Below, piece by piece: positions 9,493 to 19,370 of a stretch of 64,000 nt of DNA. The DNA is from Spongiibacter taiwanensis (GTDB lineage: Bacteria > Pseudomonadota > Gammaproteobacteria > Pseudomonadales > Spongiibacteraceae), in contig NZ_CP098455.1 of the NCBI RefSeq assembly GCF_023702635.1, positions 1-64,000 of the forward strand. Direction: 5' to 3'. Position numbers and translations under genes: made by a program. Each line of letters opens with the position of its first letter. The stretch's first letter is position 1. A model generated the notes under the pieces. That model did no database searches, was not told where the DNA came from, and saw only the letters and a program-made list of their open reading frames with translations.

Positions 9493-10788
9493 ATGGCCTT
9501 CTCAAGCCTCGCCGAATGGTTGCAGTGGATAGAGCAACAGCATCCTACGGAAATCGAGCTGGGTCTTGAGCGGGTCGCTGCGGTGGCCGACCGCATGCAG
9601 CTGGCTGTTGACGTCCCGGTCGTTACTGTTGCCGGGACCAACGGCAAAGGCTCCTGTGTCGCCCTGGCCGCCGCCATCCTCAAGGCCGCTGGCTATCGCT
9701 GCGGCGTGTATACCTCCCCCCATCTCCTGCGTTACAACGAACGGGTAGCTGTTGACGGCCAATGCGCCAATGATCAACAGCTCTGCCACGCTTTTGGCCG
9801 GGTGCAGCTCGCCCAGGGCGATACCTCGTTGACCTACTTTGAGTTTGGCACCCTGGCAGCACTGCAGATATTCAAGGATGCCGCGGTTGACGTGGTCGTG
9901 CTGGAAGTCGGTCTGGGGGGGCGCCTGGATGCGGTAAATATTATTGAGCCCACCGTTGCGCTGGTGACCTCGGTCGACCTTGATCACCAGGCCTGGCTGG
10001 GTGAGACTCGCGAGGCCATCGGGTGGGAAAAAGCCGGTGTCTTTCGCGCCAACCGGGGGGCGATCATGGGTGATCCGTTGCCAGTGGCCTCGGTTGAACA
10101 TTATGCGAATCAACTCGGTGCCATATTACGGCGGCGGGGCAGGGAGTTTGATTACCAGGTGTCAGATGAGACCTGGAACTGGCGGGGCATTGACCCCCAA
10201 GGAACGCCACTGCAATTGGATGGGCTGCCGGTGCCGAGCATCCTGCTGGATAATGCGGCGACGGTGCTCCAGGCGCTGCCGTTTTTGCCCTTTAATATCA
10301 GCGTTGAGGCGATTGCAGAGGGGTTGCGGACGGTTCAGCTCACGGGGCGCGGCGAGCTGGTTGAATTTCGTGGGCGCAGGGTGCGGCTCAACGTCGCCCA
10401 CAACCCGGCGGCGCTGCGTGCCATGCTCAATGCATTGCCGGTGCTGAATGCGGGTGGCTGTCGCCGGGCTGTTTTTTCAGTACTGGCCGATAAAACCGTG
10501 GCCGAAATGGTCGAGCTTTGTCGGGCGGCGATTGACCGCTGGTACGTGGCCGAGCTGGCAAATTCCCCCCGGGCGTTGCCCCTCAGTGATGTCGCCGGGG
10601 CGCTGGATCGGGCGGGGGTAGCCTATGACGCGTTCGATGATGGCATGGCTGCGGCCTTCAAGGCGGCGTTGAGTGCATCGACCGACGAAGATGAAGTATT
10701 GGTCTTTGGCTCATTTTTCACCGTGGCGGCGATACTGGAGTTCATCGCCGGGGAGCAACAAACGATAACGCTAAGAGGGCAGCAGTGA
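9493..10788 (+). CDS. folC: Dihydrofolate synthase / folylpolyglutamate synthase
   Basis: FolC adds glutamate to dihydropteroate and further glutamates to folates. The P-loop TVAGTNGKGS and the family motifs YTSPHLLRYNERV, LEVGLGGRLDAVN and HNPAAL are all present. I use ATG 9493 (431 residues) because the product then begins like Pseudomonas FolC (FSSLAEWLQWIEQ); an in-frame TTG 12 bases earlier, directly after the accD stop, is an alternative. The C-terminal Mur-ligase-like domain is complete. The stop overlaps the dedD start in TGATG form. Confidence 0.95.
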   Translation: MAFSSLAEWLQWIEQQHPTEIELGLERVAAVADRMQLAVDVPVVTVAGTNGKGSCVALAAAILKAAGYRCGVYTSPHLLRYNERVAVDGQCANDQQLCHAFGRVQLAQGDTSLTYFEFGTLAALQIFKDAAVDVVVLEVGLGGRLDAVNIIEPTVALVTSVDLDHQAWLGETREAIGWEKAGVFRANRGAIMGDPLPVASVEHYANQLGAILRRRGREFDYQVSDETWNWRGIDPQGTPLQLDGLPVPSILLDNAATVLQALPFLPFNISVEAIAEGLRTVQLTGRGELVEFRGRRVRLNVAHNPAALRAMLNALPVLNAGGCRRAVFSVLADKTVAEMVELCRAAIDRWYVAELANSPRALPLSDVAGALDRAGVAYDAFDDGMAAAFKAALSASTDEDEVLVFGSFFTVAAILEFIAGEQQTITLRGQQ

Positions 10789-11450
10789 TGATGCGGCAAC
10801 GCTTGGTAGGGGCGCTGGTTTTACTGTGTTTAGGGGTGATCGTCTGGTCGATGCTGTTTACCGGTTCGGTCGATCATCGGGTGGACAGGGAAACCCAGAT
10901 ACCCCCAGCACCGGAAATCGAACCTGTGCTGGATACGCCGCCCCAACGCCCGGAAGGGGTGCCGTCAGTTGCGGATAACCAGCTGCCCAGCCAGCCAACG
11001 TTACCGCCAATGGATGGCGAACCCGATGATGGTCAGGGCGTGCGGGCAGCGAGTGAACCACCGCCGCTGGTCGAGGCAGAGCAAGCCGAGACGGAGAACA
11101 CCAAACCCGAGCCCAGCAAATCGGTCAGCCAGCCCCCCGCTGAAAAGCCGACGGCTGACAGCAGCCAGAGCGAGGCGCCGAAAAAGCCAGGCCTTGATAA
11201 ACGAGGCCTGCCAGAGGCCTGGGTTGTCCAGGTGGGCAGTTTTGGTAGCAGGGCCAATGCCGATAAGTTGGTGCAACGGCTCCGGGCCAGAGGCTACAAA
11301 GCCTTTCATGATCAATTCAGCAGCGGCGGTCGCGAACTCTATCGGGTACAGGTTGGCCCGGTATTGGAAGAGGCCCGGGCGCGCAGCCTGAAAACCGAAA
11401 TTGATCAGGGCTTCAATGTGAAGTCAATCGTGAATCGCTTCGAGGGATAA
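10788..11450 (+). CDS. dedD: DedD, SPOR-domain cell division protein
   Basis: DedD-type proteins are septal-ring components that bind denuded glycan strands through a SPOR domain. A single N-terminal transmembrane helix (LVGALVLLCLGVIVWSMLF) is followed by a Pro/Glu-rich periplasmic linker of about 110 residues and a C-terminal SPOR domain from about residue 142 (AWVVQVGSFGSRANADKL to the end). The ATG at 10788 overlaps the folC stop, with AGAGGG eight bases upstream; a GTG three bases earlier is also in frame. The gene order folC-dedD-cvpA-purF is conserved across gammaproteobacteria. Confidence 0.92.
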   Translation: MMRQRLVGALVLLCLGVIVWSMLFTGSVDHRVDRETQIPPAPEIEPVLDTPPQRPEGVPSVADNQLPSQPTLPPMDGEPDDGQGVRAASEPPPLVEAEQAETENTKPEPSKSVSQPPAEKPTADSSQSEAPKKPGLDKRGLPEAWVVQVGSFGSRANADKLVQRLRARGYKAFHDQFSSGGRELYRVQVGPVLEEARARSLKTEIDQGFNVKSIVNRFEG

Positions 11451-11535
11451 TCGACCAAAGCGGCGAAATGTCCTTGGGCTGGGGGGATCGGCTTGTTAGA
11501 ATTCGCCCCACATCGTATCGGGAGAGACGCAGCAG

Positions 11536-12060
11536 GTGCTGACGAGCTTTAATTGGGCGGATTGGGCGATTGTTGCCGTGATTTCCGCCTCTGCATTGAT
11601 CAGCTTGATTCGCGGTTTTGTCAGGGAGGCCCTGTCTCTGGCTTCCTGGGCGGCAGCATTTTTTATCGCCGTCGCCTTCCACCAGCCCATGGTTGAGCTC
11701 ATGGCGAGCTGGGTGGAGAAACCCTATCTGCGCGAAATTCTCGCCTATGTTTTGCTGTTTGCCGGCACTTTGGTACTGGGCAGCCTGGTGACCTATCTGG
11801 TTGCCGAGATGGTCAAGCGCACCGGCCTGAGCGGCACTGACAGGTTGTTGGGCATGATGTTTGGCACCGCTCGTGGCCTGATTGTCATTCTGGCGCTGGT
11901 GGTGCTGCTGCCGTCATTGTTGAACGGGGTGGATCAGGATCTGTGGTGGAAGGAGTCCCGCTTGATTCCGGAGTTCTCCATGATGGGCGAGTGGTCAGAG
12001 CAAACCTTCAACGACCTGGTGAATTGGGTGTCGTCTTTTTTCGCCAGCCATTCCAGCTGA
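11536..12060 (+). CDS. cvpA: CvpA family membrane protein
   Basis: CvpA is a small inner-membrane protein, named for its role in colicin V production and linked in later work to envelope stress tolerance; its molecular activity is unknown. This 174-residue copy begins at GTG 11536 and has four predicted transmembrane helices, including WAIVAVISASALISLIRGF near the N-terminus and GLIVILALVVLLPSLL near residue 120. The motif ISLIRGFVREALSLASW is characteristic. It lies directly upstream of purF as in E. coli, where the two are co-transcribed. Confidence 0.93.
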   Translation: MLTSFNWADWAIVAVISASALISLIRGFVREALSLASWAAAFFIAVAFHQPMVELMASWVEKPYLREILAYVLLFAGTLVLGSLVTYLVAEMVKRTGLSGTDRLLGMMFGTARGLIVILALVVLLPSLLNGVDQDLWWKESRLIPEFSMMGEWSEQTFNDLVNWVSSFFASHSS

Positions 12061-12095
12061 TTTTTGTAATAGCGTCCTTAACGAGGTAACACGAA

Positions 12096-13616
12096 ATGTG
12101 TGGCATTGCCGGCATCGTCGCCAAGAACAATGTGAATCAGGATCTCTACGATGCGCTGACAGTGCTGCAGCATCGCGGCCAGGACGCGGCCGGTATCGTG
12201 ACCTGCGAAAATGGCATTCTCAACCAGCGCAAAGGTAATGGCTTGGTGCGCGATGTCTTTCACACCCGTCATATGCAGCGGCTGAAGGGCCACATGGGTA
12301 TTGCGCACGTGCGCTATCCCACTGCGGGCAGCTCCAGCCCGGCGTTGGCCCAGCCCTTTTACGTGAACTCCCCCTACGGGATCAGCCTGGCTCACAACGG
12401 CAATCTGACCAATTCAGAGGCGCTGTCAGTCGAGTTGTTCCAGTCAGACCTGCGTCACCTTAATACGGAATCGGACTCGGAGGTGTTGCTCAACGTTTTT
12501 GCCCACGAATTGCAGCGTCTCGGCAAATTGATTCCGACGGCGGACGATGTTTTTGCGGCCATCAGTGGCGTGCACCAACGCTGCCGCGGCGGCTACGCCG
12601 TGGTGGCGATGATTGCCAGCTACGGTATTGTCGGTTTTCGCGATCCCAACGGGATTCGGCCCCTGGTCTACGGCGTGCGTAAAACCCCGGCCGGTGATGA
12701 ATATATGCTGGCCTCTGAAAGCGTAGCGCTCGATGCCCTGGGCTTTAAGCTGGTGGCTGATGTGGCGCCGGGTGAAGCCGTGTTTATCGACCGGGAAGGC
12801 AATATCACCCTGCGCCAGTGCGCTGAGTCCCACAGCTTGAATCCCTGCATTTTCGAGCACGTTTATTTTGCCCGGCCCGACTCCATCATGGATGGGGTAT
12901 CGGTATACAAGGCGCGCCTGCGGCAGGGCGAGCGCCTGGCCGAGAAAATTTTGCGCGAGCATCCCAAGCACGATATCGACGTCATTATTCCAATCCCTGA
13001 CTCCAGCCGGATTGCCGCCCAATCGATGGCCGCCCGACTTGGGGTGAAATTCCGTGAGGGGCTGGTCAAGAACCGCTATATCGGTCGGACCTTTATCATG
13101 CCGGGCCAGAGTGCGCGCAAGAAATCGGTGAAGCAAAAACTCAACGCCATCGGTCTTGAATTCAAAGACAAGAATGTCATGTTGGTGGACGACTCCATTG
13201 TGCGGGGCACGACCTGTCAGCAAATTATTGAAATGGCCCGGGATGCTGGAGCGCGCAAGGTGTATTTCGCATCGGCAGCGCCGCCGGTTCGCTACCCCAA
13301 TGTTTACGGGATTGATATGCCCGCGGCCACTGAGCTGATCGCCCACGGGCGCTCAGTCGATGAGGTCCAAAAGGAAATCGGTGCAGACTGGCTGATCTAT
13401 CAGGATCTTGAGGATCTGGTGTACTGCTCGGCAGAGGGTAATGCCAAGATTGCGGAATTTGATTGCGCGGTATTCACCGGTGATTATGTAACGGGCGATG
13501 TCGATCAGGATTATCTCGACAAGCTGGCCTCGGATCGCAGTGATGCCCAGCAGTCGGCGCGCAATTCCGCGGTCGGTGACGGTGCCTTGATCGGCCTGCA
13601 TAACGACGTTTCCTGA
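12096..13616 (+). CDS. purF: Amidophosphoribosyltransferase
   Basis: PurF catalyses the first committed purine step, making phosphoribosylamine from PRPP and glutamine. The sequence starts MCGIAGIV, so the nucleophile Cys2 is exposed by simple removal of Met and there is no propeptide, as in the E. coli type. The N-terminal Ntn glutaminase domain has HNGNLTNS. The C-terminal phosphoribosyltransferase domain has the PRPP loop [13 protein letters not shown] near residue 362. The length of 506 residues is normal. ACGAGGTAA upstream is the ribosome binding site. The gap to cvpA is 35 bases. Confidence 0.98.
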   Translation: MCGIAGIVAKNNVNQDLYDALTVLQHRGQDAAGIVTCENGILNQRKGNGLVRDVFHTRHMQRLKGHMGIAHVRYPTAGSSSPALAQPFYVNSPYGISLAHNGNLTNSEALSVELFQSDLRHLNTESDSEVLLNVFAHELQRLGKLIPTADDVFAAISGVHQRCRGGYAVVAMIASYGIVGFRDPNGIRPLVYGVRKTPAGDEYMLASESVALDALGFKLVADVAPGEAVFIDREGNITLRQCAESHSLNPCIFEHVYFARPDSIMDGVSVYKARLRQGERLAEKILREHPKHDIDVIIPIPDSSRIAAQSMAARLGVKFREGLVKNRYIGRTFIMPGQSARKKSVKQKLNAIGLEFKDKNVMLVDDSIVRGTTCQQIIEMARDAGARKVYFASAAPPVRYPNVYGIDMPAATELIAHGRSVDEVQKEIGADWLIYQDLEDLVYCSAEGNAKIAEFDCAVFTGDYVTGDVDQDYLDKLASDRSDAQQSARNSAVGDGALIGLHNDVS

Positions 13617-13675
13617 GATGAGCGGCGCAACGTGCCCAGCCGAATCCGGGTACTGAGAACAGGATTTACACGGCA

Positions 13676-14887
13676 ATGACCGAACAAGAGTATCAGCAGC
13701 AGCGCTTGGCGGTGCTGGCCGAGGCCGAGCTGGACACCCTGGCGGTGCGCGCGGGCCAGCGGCGGGGCCCGGAAGGCGAGCACTCCGAGCCAATTTTTAC
13801 CACGTCCAGTTATGTGTTTGGCTCTGCTGCCCAGGCAGCGGCGCGCTTTGCCGGGGATGAACCCGGCAATGTCTATTCGCGCTATACCAACCCAACGGTG
13901 CGAACCTTTGAAGAGCGCATCGCCGCGTTGGAAGGCGCCGAAATGGGGGTGGCAACGGCCTCGGGCATGGCGGCCATTCTCAGCACTTGCATGGCCCTGC
14001 TGAAGAGAGGTGATCATATTGTCTGTTCGCGCAGCGTCTTTGGCACCACCACGGTGCTGTTGAACAAATATCTCGGTAAATTAGGGGTTAGCACGACCTT
14101 TGTTGCGCCAACCGATATCGAAGCCTGGCGTGCAGCTGTGCAGCCGCAAACAAAAATGCTGCTGTTGGAAACGCCCTCCAACCCGCTGGCGGAAATTGTC
14201 GATATCACCGCCCTTGCCGAGCTGGCCAAAACCAGCGGCAGCTGGTTGGTGGTGGACAACTGTTTCTGCACACCGGCGCTGCAAAAGCCTTTGGCCCTGG
14301 GTGCCGATATTGTTGTGCATTCGGCCACCAAATTTCTCGACGGGCAGGGCCGCTGTGTGGGCGGTGCAGTGGTGGGTCGGCGCGCTGAAATGAATGAGGT
14401 GCTGGGTTTTATCCGCAGTTGTGGGCCCAGCATGAGTCCCTTCAATGCCTGGGTGTTTCTCAAAGGCCTGGAAACCCTGCGCCTGCGGATGAATGCCCAC
14501 AGCAGCAATGCACTGGCCCTGGCCACGTGGCTGGAAGCCCAGCCAGGAGTTGAGCGGGTGTTTTATTCCGGTCTGGAAAGTCATCCACAACACGCGCTTG
14601 CCAAAGCTCAGCAATCGGCCTTTGGCGGTGTATTGGCGTTTAAGGTGAAAGGCGACAAGGCCGCCGCATGGCGTTTTATCGATGCGACCCGCCTGGTATC
14701 GATTACCGCCAATCTGGGTGATGCGAAGACCACGATTGTGCATCCGGCTACGACCACCCACGGGCGCCTCACTCAGGAAGAGCGGGACCAGGCCGGTATC
14801 TCCGACAACCTGATCCGGGTGGCGGTGGGCCTGGAAGATATTGCCGATTTGCAAAAGGATATGCAGCGCGGACTGGATGCGCTGTAA
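13676..14887 (+). CDS. metZ: O-succinylhomoserine sulfhydrylase
   Basis: MetZ converts O-succinylhomoserine and sulfide to homocysteine in the direct sulfhydrylation route to methionine. The 403-residue protein belongs to the Cys/Met metabolism PLP-dependent enzymes: the PLP lysine is Lys219 in HSATKFLDGQGRCVGG, with YSRYTNPTVRTFEERIAALEG and LLLETPSNP as other family motifs. Assignment to MetZ rather than cystathionine gamma-synthase rests on its position directly after purF, as in Pseudomonas, and on HATKF-type spacing. The substrate could only be proven biochemically. Confidence 0.92.
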   Translation: MTEQEYQQQRLAVLAEAELDTLAVRAGQRRGPEGEHSEPIFTTSSYVFGSAAQAAARFAGDEPGNVYSRYTNPTVRTFEERIAALEGAEMGVATASGMAAILSTCMALLKRGDHIVCSRSVFGTTTVLLNKYLGKLGVSTTFVAPTDIEAWRAAVQPQTKMLLLETPSNPLAEIVDITALAELAKTSGSWLVVDNCFCTPALQKPLALGADIVVHSATKFLDGQGRCVGGAVVGRRAEMNEVLGFIRSCGPSMSPFNAWVFLKGLETLRLRMNAHSSNALALATWLEAQPGVERVFYSGLESHPQHALAKAQQSAFGGVLAFKVKGDKAAAWRFIDATRLVSITANLGDAKTTIVHPATTTHGRLTQEERDQAGISDNLIRVAVGLEDIADLQKDMQRGLDAL

Positions 14888-14889
14888 CG

Positions 14890-15804
14890 ATGGCGGATGT
14901 GCTGGACGCGTTTTGTCGCGAAGTTGGCCGGGTTGTCCTGGGAAAGGAACACCAAATCAAGCAGGCGCTATGTTGCCTGCTGGCCCGGGGCCATTTGCTG
15001 ATTGAGGATTTGCCCGGTGTGGGCAAGACGACCCTCTCCCAGGCCTTTTCGCGCGCCGCCGGGCTCAGCTACCAGCGGGTGCAATGCACCAGTGATCTGC
15101 TGCCGGCGGATATGCTGGGGGTGTCGATTTTTGATCGCGACAGCGGCCAATTCCGCTTCCATCCCGGGCCGATCTTTACCGAGTTCCTGTTGGTAGATGA
15201 GGTCAACCGGGCCAGCCCCAAAACCCAAAGCGCGTTGCTGGAGGCGATGGCAGAGAGTCAGGTCACCGTGGAAGGTCAGACCCGCAGTTTGCCCCAGCCG
15301 TTTTTTGTGATGGCCACCCAGAACCCCTGGTTTCAATCCGGCACCTTTCCCTTGCCAGAATCGCAACTTGATCGATTCTTGATGTGTATTTCTTTGGGCT
15401 ACCCCGATCAGCGTGCTGAGCGGCGTTTGCTGCTCGAGGGCAATCCACGCAATCACCTTGCCGAGCTGCAGCCGGTATTGAACGGCACCAAAATTCTGCA
15501 ATTGCAGCAGCAGGTCGATCAGGTTCAGGTGAGCGAGGCCGTGGTGGCCTATTTGCAGCGCCTGGTGGCGTTTACCCGGGAAGATGCGCAATACGCTTAT
15601 GGGCTGTCGAGTCGTGCAGCAATGTCGATATTGCAGTGTGCCCGGGCCTGGGCCTTACTCAGTCAGCGCGACTATGTGCTTCCCGATGACATCCAGCACT
15701 TGCTGGGCCCGGTTGCTGGCCATCGCCTCAAGGCGGCCGATGCCCTGGGCGCCGGCCCGGATCTGGTACAGCGTCTGTTGAGCATGGTACCGGTCGTGGT
15801 CTGA
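14890..15804 (+). CDS. MoxR-family AAA+ ATPase
   Basis: MoxR ATPases act as chaperones for assembly or activation of partner proteins, usually encoded beside DUF58 and transglutaminase genes as here. The Walker A motif is GVGKTT at residues 43-48, and Walker B is LLVDEVNRASPKTQSALLE. The AAA lid includes GLSSRAAMSILQCARAWA, and sensor 1 lies in MATQNP. The length of 304 residues is normal. The stop overlaps the start of the next gene (TGATG), showing one operon. The specific client in this organism is unknown. Confidence 0.93.
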   Translation: MADVLDAFCREVGRVVLGKEHQIKQALCCLLARGHLLIEDLPGVGKTTLSQAFSRAAGLSYQRVQCTSDLLPADMLGVSIFDRDSGQFRFHPGPIFTEFLLVDEVNRASPKTQSALLEAMAESQVTVEGQTRSLPQPFFVMATQNPWFQSGTFPLPESQLDRFLMCISLGYPDQRAERRLLLEGNPRNHLAELQPVLNGTKILQLQQQVDQVQVSEAVVAYLQRLVAFTREDAQYAYGLSSRAAMSILQCARAWALLSQRDYVLPDDIQHLLGPVAGHRLKAADALGAGPDLVQRLLSMVPVVV

Positions 15805-16769
15805 TGAGTGGCACCCTTGTCGCAGCGTGGCGGCGCCGTATGGACGCCTGGATCGACCGGCGCAACCCGGTTCAGCGACAGTTATCCCTCGATCATCAAC
15901 GTATTTTTATCTTCCCCGCCCGCACGGGACTGGGCTTTCTCATTTTGCTGGCCTTGATGCTGCTGCTTGCCATCAACTACCAGAATAATCTGATTTTCAT
16001 CCTCTGCTTTTGGCTGTTTAGCCTGTTGCTGATCACCATCATGCACAGTTACCGCAATGTGGCGGGGCTGCAGTTGCGGGCGGGTGCGGCTGAACCGGTG
16101 TTCGCCGGGCAAACCGCCGTCTTTAAACTCTACCTTGACGGCGGTGGGCGACTGCGGGAAAGCCTTCATCTTGGCTTTGTGGGGCAAGAAGATGTGACAG
16201 TGAGTCTGCCAGCGGCGGACGCCCCACAAAGCTGCGAGGTGCAGCTGCACACGGTCGCGGGGCGGCGGGGCAGGTTTTCGCCGGGCCGCCTGCAGATCAG
16301 CGGCTATTTTCCGCTGGGGTTATTGCGCTGTTGGTCGCTGGTCAGGTTGGATTGGCATTGTATTGTTTACCCCGCACCCAAAGCGTTGCGGCCATTGCCA
16401 TTGAGCGCGGGAGGAGAGGGCGATAGCGGCGAGGATCTGCGCGGCGAGAGTGAGGAGTTTTCCGGCTTTAAGACCTACCGCCCCGGTGACCCGCCTCGGC
16501 GCATTCATTGGAAGGCCCTGGCGAAAGGCCAGGGCCTGATCTCCCGGTATTTTGAGGCCCAGCAATCCCAAGAGTTAGTGCTGGATTGGTTCAGCCTGGA
16601 GGGCCTTGGCGGCGAGGAAAAGCTGAGTACCCTGTGTGCCTGGGCCCTGCAATGTGACCAGCGCGGCCTGCTGTATGGCCTGCGCCTGCCCGGCCAGGAG
16701 ATCGCCAGTGGCAGTGGCGAGGCCCACCTGGAGCGGGTGCTGACCGTTCTGGCCCTGGTGGCGGCATGA
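15804..16769 (+). CDS. DUF58 domain protein of the MoxR operon
   Basis: This 321-residue protein has two adjacent N-terminal transmembrane segments (LGFLILLALMLLLAIN and LIFILCFWLFSLLLITI) and a soluble part with the DUF58 core motif EFSGFKTYRPGDPPRRIHWKALAK near residue 220. DUF58 proteins are partners of MoxR ATPases. Here the gene overlaps both moxR (1 base) and the transglutaminase gene (4 bases), matching the PA2875-PA2873 arrangement of Pseudomonas. The biochemical role is unknown. Confidence 0.9.
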   Translation: MSGTLVAAWRRRMDAWIDRRNPVQRQLSLDHQRIFIFPARTGLGFLILLALMLLLAINYQNNLIFILCFWLFSLLLITIMHSYRNVAGLQLRAGAAEPVFAGQTAVFKLYLDGGGRLRESLHLGFVGQEDVTVSLPAADAPQSCEVQLHTVAGRRGRFSPGRLQISGYFPLGLLRCWSLVRLDWHCIVYPAPKALRPLPLSAGGEGDSGEDLRGESEEFSGFKTYRPGDPPRRIHWKALAKGQGLISRYFEAQQSQELVLDWFSLEGLGGEEKLSTLCAWALQCDQRGLLYGLRLPGQEIASGSGEAHLERVLTVLALVAA

Positions 16770-18739
16770 ACGCACCTTTGAGTCACTCCCTTCGCTGGTT
16801 GTTGGCCGCCCAGGCGGTGGTCATTCTGCCCCAATTACCGGTGTTGCCCTTCTGGTCCATTCCTGCCTGGCTACTGGTGGCGCTGTGGTTTGCCCGGATT
16901 GCGACGGGCAGGGCACGTTTTCCCGCATCGATCATAAAAATCGCGCTCGCCGGTATCGCGGTTGCTGGGGTGTATGTTGAGTTTACGCGTCTGCTGAATC
17001 TTGAGGCGATGCTGACGATTCTGGTGTGCGCCATTACCCTGAAGCTGCTGGAACTCAAAGCTGAGCGGGATCACTGGCTGCTCTTAATGCTGTGCTATTT
17101 TCTGGTGGCGTGCGGCTTTTTGTTTTCCCAGCAGATTGTGGACATGCTGATAGCTCTGGTGCAGCTGGTTGTCATCCTGATGGCCCAACAGGCGCGATAC
17201 CGCCAGCGGCCCAACACCTTGCCAATGCTGCGCTTGACCGCGGTGATGGCACTGCAATCGGTGCCTTTGATGTTGGTGCTGTTTGTGGTGTTCCCACGCA
17301 TTGGACCGCTCTGGTCGATGCCGCTGCCGGGCAAAGACGCCATCAGCGGGATGTCAGATCACTTGGAGTTTGGTGATGTGGCCAGGCTAAGTCGGTCGAG
17401 TGAGCTGGCATTCCGGGTGACCTTTGCCGACGAGATTCCCCCCTCCGCCAATCTGTATTGGCGGGGGCTGGTGTTTGAGTCCTTTGATGGTCGGCGTTGG
17501 ACTTCGGCCTCTTGGCGTCGCAGCCTGGGTTGGGCACCTGCGCAGGTGGGCGACGGTCTCGATTACACGGTCACGCTGGAGCCGGGATTCCATCGCTGGC
17601 TTTATGTGCTCGCGCCGGCCCGCATTGACCGCGAGGATATCCGGCAAGATTCAAGCTTTGTTTGGTCGCCGCGGCGGCCGCTCAGTGGCCGCCTGAGTTA
17701 TGGCGCGACCAGCGATCTTGGTCTGTCCAAGCCCGAGGCCCATCCCTTGGCGCTGGAGCGAAACCGCGGTTTGCCTTCCAGGGGCAATCCGCGTGCGCGT
17801 GCGCTGGCGGCCGAGTGGGCGGCGATCGCCGATCCCAGGCAGCGCTTGCAAACGGCGATCGACTTTTTCCGCCAACAGAATTTTACTTACACCCTCAATC
17901 CCCCGCTGATGGCAGCGGATAATGTTGATGCCTTTTTGTTTGATGCCAGACAGGGGTTTTGTGAGCACTTTGCGGGCAGCTTTGCCTATCTGATGCGCGG
18001 CGCCGGTGTGCCTGCCCGTTTGGTGGTTGGCTATCAGGGCGGCGAGGTAAATACCCGGGAGGGCTATCTGGCAGTCTACCAGTCTGATGCCCATGCCTGG
18101 GTTGAAGTGTGGATGGCTGGGGAGGGCTGGCTTAAAGTGGATCCCACCGCACTGGTGGCGCCGGACAGAATCCAGCGCGGCGCGGCGGCGTTGATGCGTT
18201 CGCAAGGAGAATACCTGCCGGACTCACCGTTGTCCCTGCGCCAGTTCGATTGGGCGCGGAACTTCCGTTACTACCTCGACAGTATTAATTATGCCTGGGC
18301 GCGGTGGGTGTTAAATTACGACAGCAGTACCCAGTGGCAAGTGCTGAGTCGATTACTCGGCGAGGTGAGCCCCCTGCGCTTGGTATTGCTGGTGCTCATC
18401 ATTGGCGGGGTGCCGCTGCTTTGGCTGGCGATTTCCTCGCTGCGCTTACCGGGACGGATCAGCCGGGATGCCTTGAGCCGTGATTACCTGCGCTGCTGTC
18501 GATTTCTCGCCCGCCAGGGGGTGCATCGCGCTGATGGCGAAACGCCGGCGGCGTTTGCGCGTCGGGTGCGCGAGCAGGCCCCGGCCTGGGCGGACTGGTT
18601 TGATCAGGTGACCGCGGTGTATGTGGATAGCGCCTATTCACAGGCCGCAGGGTCCCGGTCCCTTGATGGGACAAAAAAGTCGGGGCAAGCCTTGCGTAAG
18701 TTGCGGCGACCCTTTAAAACAAGGGCAGGTTCACGCTAG
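16766..18739 (+). CDS. tgpA: TgpA-like membrane transglutaminase (DUF3488 + transglutaminase-like)
   Basis: The 657-residue protein has five or six N-terminal transmembrane helices (DUF3488), a periplasmic transglutaminase-like domain with the Cys of GFCEHFAGSFAYLMR, the His of SDAHAWVEVW and the Asp of LKVDPTA forming the Cys-His-Asp triad, then a further transmembrane helix (LRLVLLVLIIGGVPLLWLAI) and a cytoplasmic C-terminal domain with the DUF4129-like pattern. In Pseudomonas aeruginosa the homologue TgpA is needed for viability; its natural substrate is unknown. It overlaps the DUF58 gene by 4 bases and ends the operon. Confidence 0.92.
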   Translation: MNAPLSHSLRWLLAAQAVVILPQLPVLPFWSIPAWLLVALWFARIATGRARFPASIIKIALAGIAVAGVYVEFTRLLNLEAMLTILVCAITLKLLELKAERDHWLLLMLCYFLVACGFLFSQQIVDMLIALVQLVVILMAQQARYRQRPNTLPMLRLTAVMALQSVPLMLVLFVVFPRIGPLWSMPLPGKDAISGMSDHLEFGDVARLSRSSELAFRVTFADEIPPSANLYWRGLVFESFDGRRWTSASWRRSLGWAPAQVGDGLDYTVTLEPGFHRWLYVLAPARIDREDIRQDSSFVWSPRRPLSGRLSYGATSDLGLSKPEAHPLALERNRGLPSRGNPRARALAAEWAAIADPRQRLQTAIDFFRQQNFTYTLNPPLMAADNVDAFLFDARQGFCEHFAGSFAYLMRGAGVPARLVVGYQGGEVNTREGYLAVYQSDAHAWVEVWMAGEGWLKVDPTALVAPDRIQRGAAALMRSQGEYLPDSPLSLRQFDWARNFRYYLDSINYAWARWVLNYDSSTQWQVLSRLLGEVSPLRLVLLVLIIGGVPLLWLAISSLRLPGRISRDALSRDYLRCCRFLARQGVHRADGETPAAFARRVREQAPAWADWFDQVTAVYVDSAYSQAAGSRSLDGTKKSGQALRKLRRPFKTRAGSR

Positions 18740-18759
18740 TCAGTCCCAAGGAAATTTCC

Positions 18760-19311
18760 ATGCTGTTGAAGGTCGTCATTGCCGCCGCCGCGCTGTTCGG
18801 CGTGCTGTTGTTTGGTCGTTTGTTGAATCGCTTTCTGGACGAGTTCGCCCGATCAAAAAAGGTGCCCTATGTGCGGGTGCTGTTTGTTCGCAAACTGATT
18901 AACACCTTGATGGTGGTGCTGGCCATAATCGTTTTTTGTTTTGTATTGGGCTTGGGCTACCACCAGGTATTTATTTTCCTGTCGTCGGTACTGGCCGTGG
19001 TGGGTATTGCCCTGTTCGCCCAGTGGTCGATTCTCAGTCACCTCACAGCCGGCATTATCATCTTTTTTGCCTTCCCCTATCGGGTGGGTGATCGGGTGAA
19101 AGTGCTTGATCCGGAAGATGACATCACCGGCGAGATTATGGAGGTGGCATCATTCCACGTGTTGATTCGGCGGGATGATGGCAGCACCGTGACCTATCCC
19201 AACAGCGCGCTGTTGCAAAAGCCGGTGGTTAAACTGCCGCTTACCGCTCCGACAGAGGAAGAAGAGATTGCGGAGAAGGCGCCGGAAGCCATTGAGGCCA
19301 AGCCTCAGTAG
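18760..19311 (+). CDS. Small MscS-type mechanosensitive channel-like protein
   Basis: The 183-residue protein has two or three hydrophobic helices, an MscS-like pore-helix region (SSVLAVVGIALFAQWSILSHLTAGIIIF) and a following beta domain (FPYRVGDRVKVLDPEDDITGEIMEV, then TVTYPNSALLQKPVV). These match the MscS pore and upper cytoplasmic beta domain. It lacks the larger C-terminal cage domain of E. coli MscS, so it is a short member. It starts 20 bases after tgpA and probably shares its transcript. Gating or solute specificity cannot be judged. Confidence 0.85.
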   Translation: MLLKVVIAAAALFGVLLFGRLLNRFLDEFARSKKVPYVRVLFVRKLINTLMVVLAIIVFCFVLGLGYHQVFIFLSSVLAVVGIALFAQWSILSHLTAGIIIFFAFPYRVGDRVKVLDPEDDITGEIMEVASFHVLIRRDDGSTVTYPNSALLQKPVVKLPLTAPTEEEEIAEKAPEAIEAKPQ

Positions 19312-19370
19312 CCAGTCGCGCATTCCCCTGGGTTGATTAATTCGTTAACGCCGCCGCTATCCGGTCATGT